The notes beneath the pieces are model-generated. The model saw only the letters and a list, made by a program, of their open reading frames with translations. It had not been told where the DNA came from and did not search any database. The translations under genes were made by a program, and so were the position numbers. From assembly GCA_964403075.1 (NCBI GenBank), contig CAYOEV010000004.1, positions 1 through 64,000 on the forward strand: 64,000 nt of DNA. Reading direction: 5' to 3'. Source of the DNA: CAYOEV01 sp964403075 (GTDB taxonomy: Bacteria; Bacteroidota; Bacteroidia; Cytophagales; Cyclobacteriaceae). This document shows, in pieces, positions 45,606 to 54,847 of the stretch (within the stretch, counting starts at the first letter, position 1; every line of letters starts with the position of its first letter).

Positions 45606-46876
45606 TTCTTGTTTTTTGACTCAAATATAAAGACCAAACCGACCACAGCATATTCCAAGATTACCCAACCCAGATTGATCTGATAATCAACAGGACCGTA
45701 GCCTGCGTAAGTTAAAAATATCATTCCCGACCAAACAATGGGATACCACCTATGTGTCCAGACACCCAAAAAAATTAAGGGAAGTATGTACCAGGGGTGT
45801 ACGGTGGTGGCAAACAACAAATAAATACTGAAGGCATACAGCATGGTCGTACCCGGTGTCCAGTTTTTGAAAACCCCCACCAAGGAGAGTGTCCAAATAC
45901 TTAAAAAAGACAGTCCCCCGAGTAGGGGACCGATATGGGCAATTTCATTATACCCCCGCCATCCATATCCCATCCAGCGGGCCAAAAAGTATATGCTGGC
46001 ATTAAATTCAAACCGCCTGAAATAAAGATCGAGACTGGACTGCATGCCTGTAATGAATGCTGGGCTGAAGAGTGGCAATAGCGTAACCACAAACGCCGCA
46101 ACAAAAACGAGTACCGTAAGCAATCTTCGTTGGTAAAAACCTCTGAAAAGCATGTACGGCGCCAGAATGACAGGTACGAGTTTGGTGCCAGCGGCCAGGG
46201 CCAGTGCCAGTCCGACTTGAAAATGGCGTTGGTGGCTCAGTGCCCTTAATCCCCAGGCCAGGAAAAAAATCACCAAGATTTCCATATGTAGATTACCCAA
46301 ACCTTCAATGATGATTAGCGGATTGAGCCAATAGAGGCTAAGCCTGGAAACAGATGAATCTGAGCGCCGTAGCAGATGGTAGGTACCGATCTCGGCCATT
46401 AGTAAACATATACGCAACACATTGGTGGCCACCAACCAGCTTGTCGAAAACTGGACGGAGAGCCAGAAAAGACCTTGGTTAATAGGTGGGTAGATGCTGA
46501 AATATTCCTTGGAGTTGAGCCGTTCAAAGAGTTGCTCGGAGATGCCCGGGATACTTTTGTTTAAATGACTTTCCGGTAGTTCTGCGAAGGGGTGAATGCC
46601 GGCATTCGTGAGGTACCCATCCCACAAAAATCGGTAAATATCATCGGAGAGTAATGGGAGCGTGAAAAATGTCAGTCCTCTGGCTAAGAGTCCAAGTGGG
46701 AATAGCCATTGTTCAAATTGGGTCACCGATAGAAGCAGGTAGCTTAGAAAAAGAATGCCATAACCAACAAACAACCAGGTAGTTGCTGTCCTGTTGGTCT
46801 GCAATACAACGGTCAGCGAAACAAGAAATATGAATCCGCCAGTTGGATATATCCACCGGCGATGTTTTTCAAACAT
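45587..46876 (-). CDS. Polyprenol-phosphate-dependent mannosyltransferase-like membrane protein (GT-C fold)
   Basis: A 429-residue polytopic membrane protein starting at the ATG at 46876. About ten hydrophobic segments are visible, and the first extracytoplasmic loop holds SDDIYRFLWDGYLTNAG, the GT-C-type acidic motif (DD/DxxR) found in MptB-like and GT87 mannosyltransferases. The donor is thus likely a polyprenyl-phosphate sugar, which fits the DPM1-like synthase two genes upstream. The acceptor is unknown. It overlaps the GT2 gene by 8 bp at its start and the TIGR04282 gene by 19 bp at its end. Confidence 0.8.
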   Translation of the reverse strand: MFEKHRRWIYPTGGFIFLVSLTVVLQTNRTATTWLFVGYGILFLSYLLLSVTQFEQWLFPLGLLARGLTFFTLPLLSDDIYRFLWDGYLTNAGIHPFAELPESHLNKSIPGISEQLFERLNSKEYFSIYPPINQGLFWLSVQFSTSWLVATNVLRICLLMAEIGTYHLLRRSDSSVSRLSLYWLNPLIIIEGLGNLHMEILVIFFLAWGLRALSHQRHFQVGLALALAAGTKLVPVILAPYMLFRGFYQRRLLTVLVFVAAFVVTLLPLFSPAFITGMQSSLDLYFRRFEFNASIYFLARWMGYGWRGYNEIAHIGPLLGGLSFLSIWTLSLVGVFKNWTPGTTMLYAFSIYLLFATTVHPWYILPLIFLGVWTHRWYPIVWSGMIFLTYAGYGPVDYQINLGWVILEYAVVGLVFIFESKNKKWWKTT

Positions 46877-48329
46877 GCCGTTTAATAGGCCGCAATTGTA
46901 ATAGAAAAATGAAACCAAAACCAACTGCAAGCATCAGGTGAAAGAACATAAGTCCGTAATCTTCCAGTCGAAAGCCTGAGACAATCCCGAAAATGAAATA
47001 GAAGGCCAGAATACCTTCTAGCATTGTGACTGGGGTCAATACTTTTTTCAGGTAAATGTTGCCTTTCCAACTGTCACCTTTTCCGGTAATATTGAATTTT
47101 GGCGTTCGGATAAACGGCGATTTTACACCCAAGAAACCTTCCAGTGCAGCAATGGAGTTGTGAAGGGCCAAACCCATTGAAAAGGTGAGAAACAACGGAA
47201 ACTCCGTCGCAAAATACTTGAACGTATATTCAGGATGTATGGTCTTGGTGGAAACCCAGTAGAAAAGACCCATTGCAAAAAAACCGACGAGAAAGATGCT
47301 ACCAAGATCAAAAATGAAGCCTAAATCAGGATTCAATTCCTTGATGTACAGCATCGGGATAGACAACACCGCTGCTATGAGCAGAAACATGAACACGGAG
47401 CTATTCATGAGATGCAGCACCGCATGTAATTTGTGTTTGAATCTGATATCTGATCTCAACACAGAAGGTAGTGTTTTTCTGGCCGTTTCAGCCGCACCCT
47501 TGGTCCAGCGGTACTGTTGCGAGCGGATGGCTGGAATTAATACAGGCAATTCAGCAGGAGATACAATATTTTCGAGAAAATGGAATTTCCAACCTTTCAA
47601 TTGTGCCCGATAGCTTAGGTCCAGATCTTCTGTGAGGGTATCGTGTTCCCATCCCCCGGCATCCAGGATGCATGCTTTCCTCCATATCCCCGCCGTGCCG
47701 TTGAAGTTGATGAAGCTACCCGCCGCCTGTCGACCTTTTTGCTCTACAGTAAAATGGGCATTCAACCCAAAGGCCTGCATCTTGGTGAGCATACTGTAAT
47801 TCTGGTTTAAATGGCCCCAGCGGGTTTGAACCATCCCTATGTTATCATTTTTAAAATGCGGTAAAGTTTTAAGGAGAAAGTCTTTCTCTGGAAGAAAATC
47901 GGCATCAAAAATGGCTATGAATTCACCTTTTGCTAGATGCATGCCATATTCAAGCGCACCCGCTTTAAATCCCACACGTTCAGGTCGTTGGATGTGCTGA
48001 ATATCTATTCCTGTGGCTTTGAGCTCCGTGACCTGTTTGGCGATAATGTCAACCGTTTCGTCGTTGGAGTCGTCGAGTACCTGTATTTCAAGCTTATCCT
48101 TTGGATAATCTAACTTGGCTACACATTTGAGGAGCCGCTCAATGACGTACAGCTCATTGAATACCGGTAACTGGACGGTGACTTGCGGAAAGACATCAAG
48201 CGGTTCGGCCATCTGCTCTTCAGCCTTTTTTGCTTTCAGGTAATACCAGGCCAGGTTGAATTGCCCCAGACTAAATAGACAAATGAATAACAATGCCAGT
48301 CCATAGCATGCAATTACGAACCATTCCAT
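46869..48329 (-). CDS. Processive-type family 2 glycosyltransferase (CslA/mannan-synthase-like)
   Basis: A 486-residue inner-membrane GT2. An N-terminal membrane segment (1-30), then the cytosolic catalytic domain with DDSND (86-90), DAD (142-144), TEDLD (233-237) and QQYRW (271-275), the full D,D,D,QxxRW set of cellulose/mannan-synthase-like enzymes. Four or more C-terminal membrane segments follow. By pattern it would polymerise or transfer hexoses (GDP-mannose or UDP-glucose) across the membrane. Second gene of the operon, 3 bp after the GT2/DPM1-like gene. Confidence 0.88.
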   Translation of the reverse strand: MEWFVIACYGLALLFICLFSLGQFNLAWYYLKAKKAEEQMAEPLDVFPQVTVQLPVFNELYVIERLLKCVAKLDYPKDKLEIQVLDDSNDETVDIIAKQVTELKATGIDIQHIQRPERVGFKAGALEYGMHLAKGEFIAIFDADFLPEKDFLLKTLPHFKNDNIGMVQTRWGHLNQNYSMLTKMQAFGLNAHFTVEQKGRQAAGSFINFNGTAGIWRKACILDAGGWEHDTLTEDLDLSYRAQLKGWKFHFLENIVSPAELPVLIPAIRSQQYRWTKGAAETARKTLPSVLRSDIRFKHKLHAVLHLMNSSVFMFLLIAAVLSIPMLYIKELNPDLGFIFDLGSIFLVGFFAMGLFYWVSTKTIHPEYTFKYFATEFPLFLTFSMGLALHNSIAALEGFLGVKSPFIRTPKFNITGKGDSWKGNIYLKKVLTPVTMLEGILAFYFIFGIVSGFRLEDYGLMFFHLMLAVGFGFIFLLQLRPIKRHV

Positions 48330-48332
48330 AGG

Positions 48333-49019
48333 CTAGGCGTATTTAAATATTGTGTACAGGATTTTATAACCTGCCATTATTGTTCCTTTTACAGTACCTG
48401 AGATTTTGGATTTTCCAACTCTTTTCCTGTAATCCACTGGAATTTCAATTGAGCGCAAATTTAGCTTAGCTACTTTTAATTGCATCTCTACTGTCCAACC
48501 AAATGTTTCATCTTTCATATTAATTTCTCTTAATACGTCGTATTTGATGGCGCGAAAGGGACCTAAATCGGTAAATTTAGCTCCATAAAATAAATTTAAT
48601 AGCTTGGTAGCCAGCCAGTTACCAAAAATTTGTGGAACGGTCATGGCCCTTTTTTCTCGCTCGCCCAATGCCCTAGACCCAACAACTAAATCTGCCTGAT
48701 CCTGGAGTATTGGCTTCACCAATTCTCCCATTTTTGCCGGATAGTCCGATAAATCGCCATCCAGAAATACCACTATATCTGGCGAAACCGGCTGCTTTTC
48801 AAGATATTCCAGGCCCTTCAGACAGGCATTTCCGTAACCTCTTAAGGGTTGCTTGATTACTGTGGCACCCGTTTTTTTGGCCACCTTAAATGTATGGTCG
48901 GTAGAGCCATTGTCTACTACGATAATTTCCCTAATCAAATCTTTTGGGATTTCGTGAACGACCAAAGGAATGGCTTGCTCTTCGTTATGAGCTGGAATGA
49001 TGACGCGAATGTCTGCCAC
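48333..49019 (-). CDS. Polyprenyl-phosphate hexose synthase-like family 2 glycosyltransferase
   Basis: A 228-residue GT2 of the DPM1-like type: VIIPAHNEEQAI, then IIVVDNGSTDHT, FLDGDLSDYPAKM (DxD) and VVGSRALGEREKRAM, and closing KSKISGTVKGTIMAGYKILY. Family members attach mannose or glucose to dolichol or bactoprenol phosphate at the inner face. It could supply the lipid-linked donor to the GT-C protein downstream. First gene of the operon; 49 bp after the phosphatase gene on the same strand. Confidence 0.87.
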   Translation of the reverse strand: MADIRVIIPAHNEEQAIPLVVHEIPKDLIREIIVVDNGSTDHTFKVAKKTGATVIKQPLRGYGNACLKGLEYLEKQPVSPDIVVFLDGDLSDYPAKMGELVKPILQDQADLVVGSRALGEREKRAMTVPQIFGNWLATKLLNLFYGAKFTDLGPFRAIKYDVLREINMKDETFGWTVEMQLKVAKLNLRSIEIPVDYRKRVGKSKISGTVKGTIMAGYKILYTIFKYA

Positions 49020-49068
49020 TTTAATTTTTTAAAGATTGGCAAAGTTAAGCAGAAGCCAACCAGTTATT

Positions 49069-50649
49069 TCAGGGAGCCATTCTTTTAAGTCTAGGTCGGT
49101 GGGGACTAGTAATTGCCTGACCCCGTAGCTTGGTTTCCCCTGATTTCACATCAATTCTGTCCGTATACTTATACTTGTCTGTGCGTTCATCTAGTGTTTT
49201 CATAAAATAAAAGCGGGCCTCGGCCTCTTTTTTATCCAATGCCAACCAAAGAAAGCCATGATCGAATAAATTGGCATATTTGAGATGTGGGTTCAGGTCA
49301 CTGTTTACAATCCTGTCTTGGTGGAAAAGCACATCGTCTAGACGTTCGCGTTCGTCGGCGTTGCCAGAGTTGATACTTGGTGTGCCAAATTCTATGGCAA
49401 ATGCACCTTCACCATTTTTTGGATTGTAATTTTCGAATGGGTCAATGGTTGCCTCGAAGGCCCAACTGCGGTGAGTGTCTCCGGTTACAAAAATCACATT
49501 CTCAATTTCATTCTCTTGTATAAATTCTGCGATTTTGCGCTGCTCCTCCGGATAGCCGTCCCATGAATCTGTATTTCGTCTAAAGTTTTTGTATCCCCAG
49601 TCCAGATACGAGAAAATGACCTGGTTGCCAATGAGCTTCCACTGGGCCTCTGAGTTTTTCAATCCATTCAGCAGCCAGTCCAACTGTTCTTTGCCTAAAA
49701 TGCCGTGGTCTTCGTCTGCTGCTGACGCGTCCACCGTATCCAGGGGCTGGGTTCTGCCTTCCAATCTCTCATCAAGCATGAACAATTCAGTCATTTTTCC
49801 GAATGTAAATTTTCTGTAGTGCTTGTCTGTCTCCCGAATGGGCATCCATTCGTAATAGGCCTGACGGGCAGCCATTTTGCGCGTCTCATAGTCCCCTTCA
49901 TCCTCTTGATGGTTTTGTGCACCAGAGACGTAGGAGTTATTGGATACCTCATGGTCATCCCAAATGGTGATGAAGCAGTTACGGGCGTGTGCCGCCTGCA
50001 AATCCGGGTCAGTGCGGTACTGCGAGTAACGCTGGCGATAGTCTTGCAGCGTGATCAATTCTTTGTCTGGAATGTGTTTTCTCCCGGTAACTTCCGGTCG
50101 CCCATATTCACCCACGCCATATTCGTAGATGTAATCGCCCAAATGCAGTACAGCGTCGTACGAAGAATTGGCAATGGCGCGGTAGGTATTAAAATAGCCA
50201 AATTCGTAATTGCTGCAGCTGGCGATGGCAAACTTGGTGCGCACCACTCTTTCGGCTATGGTTTTACCAAATCCTGGGTCTGAAGTCCTACCAAAAGCAC
50301 GAAAACGATAGATGTATTGCTTATCTGGGTCCAAACCGTCTACATCTACTTTTACAGTATAATCCCTGTGTGGGCCGGTAATGAAAGTGCCTGATTTCAC
50401 AATGTCTTTGAATCGTGAGCGTTCGCTCAATTCCCAGATTACCTCTACGGAATCCAATTCGACTTCCGGCGTCACACGTGTCCATATGATAAATCCATCC
50501 GTGGTCGGATCGCCAGAGGCTACACCATGGTAGAAAGGCGCCTTGGTGGAATCGAAAAGAACGGAGACGGGATCTTTATATTTTTGCGGACCGGAAGAAC
50601 AAGCGGCCAGTAGCATGGTGAATAGCAAGAGAGATAATAAGTTTTTCAT
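49069..50649 (-). CDS. PhoD-like alkaline phosphatase lipoprotein
   Basis: A 526-residue lipoprotein (lipobox LLAAC, Cys17), probably outer- or inner-membrane anchored in the periplasm. A PhoD N-terminal domain with YHGVASGDPTTDGFIIWTR is followed by the metallophosphatase domain: VLHLGDYIYEYGVGEYG, TIWDDHEVSNNSYVSG, GNQVIFSYLDWG and FVTGDTHRSWAFE, the typical metal-ligand blocks of the PhoD-like phosphodiesterase/phosphatase family. Substrate may be phosphodiesters or phosphate monoesters. It is transcribed toward the GT operon and divergent from the DnaJ gene. Confidence 0.92.
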   Translation of the reverse strand: MKNLLSLLLFTMLLAACSSGPQKYKDPVSVLFDSTKAPFYHGVASGDPTTDGFIIWTRVTPEVELDSVEVIWELSERSRFKDIVKSGTFITGPHRDYTVKVDVDGLDPDKQYIYRFRAFGRTSDPGFGKTIAERVVRTKFAIASCSNYEFGYFNTYRAIANSSYDAVLHLGDYIYEYGVGEYGRPEVTGRKHIPDKELITLQDYRQRYSQYRTDPDLQAAHARNCFITIWDDHEVSNNSYVSGAQNHQEDEGDYETRKMAARQAYYEWMPIRETDKHYRKFTFGKMTELFMLDERLEGRTQPLDTVDASAADEDHGILGKEQLDWLLNGLKNSEAQWKLIGNQVIFSYLDWGYKNFRRNTDSWDGYPEEQRKIAEFIQENEIENVIFVTGDTHRSWAFEATIDPFENYNPKNGEGAFAIEFGTPSINSGNADERERLDDVLFHQDRIVNSDLNPHLKYANLFDHGFLWLALDKKEAEARFYFMKTLDERTDKYKYTDRIDVKSGETKLRGQAITSPHRPRLKRMAP

Positions 50650-50765
50650 GCGCCAATCAAATTATTCAGGCAATTTATTTACTTCCCGGGTCATAACGTC
50701 CTAATCAAAATTATCACTTTGTTAATGTCAGTCTTTTAATTTGCCACAAAAGCTAGTAAACAAAG

Positions 50766-51554
50766 GTGAATCATTACGAAACGCTTGAATTGTCACCTAC
50801 AGCCAGTGGTGTGGAGATCAAAGCTGCTTTTCGAAGGCTGGCCAAGATTTACCATCCGGATATGAATGGTACACTTCAGGCCAGTCAGCGCATGCGCAAC
50901 ATTAACGAGGCGTACGACGTGCTGTCAAATGTACAAAGCCGTCATTTGTATGATCTTTCCATCCGTACGGGCGTTTTGTGGGTGCAAAAGGAGGAAACGC
51001 CCGAAGAGAAGTATAAAAGGGAGTTTATGGTGAGAAAAGCCCGGGAGCGCCGGGAACAAATGCTCTACCTCATTCACCTGAAACAACTTTTCTACACGTG
51101 GCAATGGCGGTTCAGTGTCTGCCTATTCCTGTTAGGTTTAATTTTTACGTTCGATTACTATTGGGTCAGCCACAGTAAAATACTTGAGGATGTGGAAGTT
51201 CATCCCGGAAACTACCAGACGGCCATCAAAATTAAATTTGGCGACCCATGGGAATGTCATGTCCGCAAGTCATTTTACTTTCAATATATTCTTAGGAATC
51301 AGCCGGGCTTAAAATTGAACTATTCCGGTGTTTTTGGATATCCATCGAGTTTTCAAATAAAAGGCGATAGGGAAAAGTATTTTCTTCGGGAGACTTTATA
51401 CACCTTCAATAATTTTGTGAGTTGGATTATTTTAGTAACCTCCGGCACAGTGCTTTCCAGTAAAATTTACTCAGATTTCCGTTTGACCATTGGCTTACTC
51501 CCGTTTTTTTTGTTGCCTTGGTTATTGGGCATGGTATTGACCTATCCATTCTAA
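50766..51554 (+). CDS. Membrane-anchored J-domain protein
   Basis: A 262-residue protein beginning at GTG with an N-terminal J domain (residues 3-63), including the Hsp70-stimulating HPD (30-32). A charged helical linker (about 75-115) leads to a hydrophobic segment at about 117-137, a beta-like soluble part (about 140-215) and two C-terminal membrane segments. No zinc-finger or client-binding domain of true DnaJ is present. It would recruit DnaK to the membrane for an unknown client. It stands alone; no dnaK or grpE is nearby. Confidence 0.87.
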   Translation: MNHYETLELSPTASGVEIKAAFRRLAKIYHPDMNGTLQASQRMRNINEAYDVLSNVQSRHLYDLSIRTGVLWVQKEETPEEKYKREFMVRKARERREQMLYLIHLKQLFYTWQWRFSVCLFLLGLIFTFDYYWVSHSKILEDVEVHPGNYQTAIKIKFGDPWECHVRKSFYFQYILRNQPGLKLNYSGVFGYPSSFQIKGDREKYFLRETLYTFNNFVSWIILVTSGTVLSSKIYSDFRLTIGLLPFFLLPWLLGMVLTYPF

Positions 51555-51851
51555 TCCCCTACATTTAACCAGGGGTTATCACGAGCGGGCATCCATTTAG
51601 CCTGTACGCTGTTGTGGCCGGTGAGGGCAAACCTCGATCTACTTTATGGGAATGGGGATATTAATAATTATCCAGTCTTCATTTGAAAACACGACGTAGG
51701 CCTTCAACATTTGACCCACAGAACTGAGAGGTGTAGCCGCTGCCGCTTTGCAGACCATGCACCGGGTGAGATACTATTGGTCTAGCGCATCTTGTACATG
51801 CTACCAGCGTTTAGTTATTTAATAGGACAGGGTCAGCAGGTTGCCTGGTGC
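51555..51851. other. Intergenic stretch with a possible 39-codon ORF
   Basis: About 300 bp. CCCCT-N10-AGGGG right after the DnaJ stop (51558-51577) is a weak hairpin without a T tract. The minus strand has a 39-codon frame (51758-51639, MVCKAAAATPLSSVGQMLKA at its start) of protein-like composition but no known family. Confidence 0.3.
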
Positions 51852-53423
51852 TTAAAAAGTTTTCGCATCATTGAATCTGCCCGCCTCGGGTGCATTTTCC
51901 AATTTTAGCACACCCCTCGGACAGACAGCGGAGCAAATACCGCAACCTACGCAGGAGGAGCGTACAATGTTTTGCCCGCGTTGCGCATACCAGCGAACGT
52001 CTATCCCTTGTTCGCAGTAGGTAGAGCAATTGCCACAACTGATGCATTGTCCACCATTGGTGGTAATTCTGAATCTTGATTTGAAGCGTTGCACCAGACC
52101 TAGGTAGCCCGCCAGGGGACAACCAAATCGGCACCAAACCCGATTACCCATGATGGGGTAGAAGCCCACACCCATGACGCCTGAAAAAGTAGCACCAATA
52201 AAAAAGCCATACCAGGATTTTATAGAAGCCGTGGTAAAAGAGGTAGTCGGTGTGGCTTCCATGAAGAATTGGGGGATGAGTAGGTACAGACCAAAGCCCA
52301 CCGCGACTACGCCAGCAATCCTGTACAATTTGGTCTTGGGTATGTTTCGTTTGTCGTAACCTTTGCCTTGCAGGTACGCCACCAAAGCCACGATAGCGGT
52401 TACCAAAAGTACCAACATCCAGCGGGATACAGAAACGTGAAAGCTGAAACCAGTAAAGTAATTGGCCAAGACCAGTCCCGTCATCAAGACGGCAAAAAGT
52501 AATACCCCATGAATGATGATACGCTCAATGAACCAGGCACTGGTCGTTTTATCCGACAGGTGACGAAAAGGGTCACCAGCTGTTTCAGCTAATCCGCCAC
52601 ATCCACATACCCACGAGCAATACCAGCGCTTGCCTACGAAATAGGTAATCACCGGGACACCTATGAGTGCGAACCCAACACCTACTACCAGGAAAATCAT
52701 CCCAATGGGTTGATAAGCTTCCTGCTGCATGGCATCCAGGTGCCAGCTGTAGAAGAAATCGTAATCGAGCGGCCAGATATTTTTGATGTCTGTGTCGTAA
52801 TACCCCAAATATTCTCCTTCTGCATTTCGGGCATCATTAAAATTGAGCGCTGCCAGAATTTGAGGGATAAGGAATGCCAGGAACAACTGGGCAGTCATCA
52901 CTGAGAAAGTACGAATCTTTTGGTAGCGATTGTGCCGGTATTTGTAAATGAATTTAATCCCAAGTGCCAGGATTACCACCGTGTAAATGGTGCCATACAT
53001 GAACCATTGAGAAGCATTTTTCCCACTAAAAAATTGACTGAGGGGATCAAAAAGTGCAACCAGGCCGGCGTTGGCTCCTTTACCCAAGCCCAGATAAGAA
53101 GGAAACCAATACAGACATATATAAAACCAGGTAAGCAGCATACCTGCTGCCCATGCCCACGCTCCTCTATTGGTGAATGATCGCAGGTAAATGCCATTGT
53201 TTTTGATTCCGGAGGGGACTTTCAGATAAGACCTGGCCCCGTAAATCGCCGTGCCAATAATGATGGCGCCAATGGAGAAGGGTAGAAAAATATTGGCGTC
53301 AAAGGCCACCCCGGCCCAGGCCAAAAGCATAATGGCCAGGCCCCCGACGGCCAGCAGCAAGCCACCTTTTTGAACAAAATCAATTTTCGGATTTGGGTTG
53401 GCAATTGAAAGACTATCGCTCAT
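51852..53423 (-). CDS. Membrane-bound ferredoxin (NapH/RdxA-like, two 4Fe-4S clusters)
   Basis: A 523-residue protein with about eight membrane segments and three redox elements. CSWVC-GCGG (near residue 270) and CRFGC-PLAG (near 425) are cysteine loops of the NapH/CcoG type. Two C-terminal 4Fe-4S motifs follow: CISCGNCSTYC (460, 463, 466, 470) and CVGCGICSAVC (491, 494, 497, 501). It could pass electrons across or at the membrane. It shares an ATGA overlap with the FAD oxidoreductase gene, a likely electron donor. Confidence 0.85.
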   Translation of the reverse strand: MSDSLSIANPNPKIDFVQKGGLLLAVGGLAIMLLAWAGVAFDANIFLPFSIGAIIIGTAIYGARSYLKVPSGIKNNGIYLRSFTNRGAWAWAAGMLLTWFYICLYWFPSYLGLGKGANAGLVALFDPLSQFFSGKNASQWFMYGTIYTVVILALGIKFIYKYRHNRYQKIRTFSVMTAQLFLAFLIPQILAALNFNDARNAEGEYLGYYDTDIKNIWPLDYDFFYSWHLDAMQQEAYQPIGMIFLVVGVGFALIGVPVITYFVGKRWYCSWVCGCGGLAETAGDPFRHLSDKTTSAWFIERIIIHGVLLFAVLMTGLVLANYFTGFSFHVSVSRWMLVLLVTAIVALVAYLQGKGYDKRNIPKTKLYRIAGVVAVGFGLYLLIPQFFMEATPTTSFTTASIKSWYGFFIGATFSGVMGVGFYPIMGNRVWCRFGCPLAGYLGLVQRFKSRFRITTNGGQCISCGNCSTYCEQGIDVRWYAQRGQNIVRSSCVGCGICSAVCPRGVLKLENAPEAGRFNDAKTF

Positions 53424-54757
53424 GGTAAAATGGGTTTGAGTATTCTGTTCCAGTTTTTCTTTTTGGGCTGTATTTGGGCATCGAATTGGTTATTGAAAGC
53501 GGCCAGGATATTGGGGACATCGCTTCTATAAAGTTCCGGATCGAACCAGGCATCATTTAAGTGCGCCACCACATAGTCAATGGTCTTTCCTTTATTGAGC
53601 CAGTCATCAAACAACTCATGACGGAGCCGAATGCCGAAAGTATTGATGCCTCGGAAGGTTTTGTCCTTTTTGTCACAATACATGTGTATGCACTTTTTGC
53701 CATTGGCGTGTTCCCAATAAAATGCTTGTTGACCATCGGGAAGCACACTGGGCATGGCGCCATAGGTTTGGTATTCGATATCGAAAAATTTGGCTGAATT
53801 GAACCACGTACCAGGCTCGTAGCGGGTGCGCTTTCCCGCCAGGGTCTGCCCAAGGGTCTCGCCCATTATGCGTCCTACGTACCAGACAGCTTCAATTGGT
53901 CTGCGACCGACAGGGGGATTTTTTAGTTGCACGCAATCCCCAGCTGCGTAAACGTCGGGTTGATTGGTTTCCAGATATTCGTTAACTAAAATGCCCCTTT
54001 CTATTTCCAGCCCTGAATCTTTGAGGAAATCCACGTTCGGCGAGACACCTACCGTCAACCCGATAAAAGGTGCATGGAGGGTTTCGCCCTTGTTGGTTAC
54101 CACCCCTGCCGCTCGTCCGTTGCCATCATTGATGATCTCTTTCAGCTCGGTCTCAGTACGTAGGTCGATACCTTGTTCCATCAAATGCCTGTCAATCATT
54201 TCAGCTTCCTGCCGTGGCAAGACAACATCCCAAAAATGTTTCTCACGTATGAGCAAGGTCACATGAATGCCCCTGGAATGGAGCATTTCGGCCATTTCCA
54301 CCCCTATTAATCCACCCCCTATGATGATGCCATGGGCAATGCCTTTGGTTTTATCCTCCATGTTCTCCAGATCCTGATAAGAATACAAACCCTGCACACC
54401 ATCGAGATCCTGCCCTGGCCACCCAAACTTATTGGACTTGGAGCCCGTCGCCAATACCAGCTTGTCGTAAGTCAGGTATTCGTCGTTGGCCAATACAAGT
54501 TGTTTTTTTTTTAAATCCACGGCATGTACCCATGCCCTTAGCAGTTCGATGCGATTTTTCTTCCAAAACCAATCCTCGTAGGGTTTGGTATGCTGGTAGG
54601 TCATGTGACCCATGTAGATATACATTAGTGCAGTTCTGGAGAAGAAATGGTCAGTTTCTCCGGAAACAACGGTGATGCGCGCATCAGATCGCTTCCTTAA
54701 ATGCCGTGCAGTGGTGATACCGGCAATGCCGTTGCCGATGATGACGATGTGTTCCAT
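53420..54757 (-). CDS. FAD-dependent pyridine-nucleotide oxidoreductase
   Basis: A 445-residue two-dinucleotide-binding flavoprotein starting at the ATG at 54757: FAD motif IIGNGIAG (residues 6-13), NAD(P)H motif IIIGGGLIGVEMAE, and the FAD-binding DVYAAGD-C. Overall it is like NADH-dependent rubredoxin/nitrite-reductase-type reductases (class I of the FAD/NAD(P) superfamily) but with a unique C-terminal extension of about 120 residues (from about 325). That extension ends in a basic KKKNWNRILKPILP tail, probably for membrane contact. Likely the electron donor of the following FeS protein, coupled by ATGA. Confidence 0.87.
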   Translation of the reverse strand: MEHIVIIGNGIAGITTARHLRKRSDARITVVSGETDHFFSRTALMYIYMGHMTYQHTKPYEDWFWKKNRIELLRAWVHAVDLKKKQLVLANDEYLTYDKLVLATGSKSNKFGWPGQDLDGVQGLYSYQDLENMEDKTKGIAHGIIIGGGLIGVEMAEMLHSRGIHVTLLIREKHFWDVVLPRQEAEMIDRHLMEQGIDLRTETELKEIINDGNGRAAGVVTNKGETLHAPFIGLTVGVSPNVDFLKDSGLEIERGILVNEYLETNQPDVYAAGDCVQLKNPPVGRRPIEAVWYVGRIMGETLGQTLAGKRTRYEPGTWFNSAKFFDIEYQTYGAMPSVLPDGQQAFYWEHANGKKCIHMYCDKKDKTFRGINTFGIRLRHELFDDWLNKGKTIDYVVAHLNDAWFDPELYRSDVPNILAAFNNQFDAQIQPKKKNWNRILKPILP

Positions 54758-54829
54758 AGAGAGGCAAAGAGGTAGCAAACTACCACCTTTCGCCCTACAT
54801 TTTTACGTTGCCTGGTTCAAAAATTTGTT

Positions 54830-54847
54830 ATGTCTGACCTAAGACAT
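54830..54847 (-). terminator. Weak hairpin between btuD and the FAD gene
   Basis: ATGTCT (54830-54835), 6-nt loop, AGACAT (54842-54847), followed on the minus strand by AACAAATTTTTG. AU-rich and weak; may lower but not abolish read-through from btuFCD into the redox pair 90 bp further on. Confidence 0.3.
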
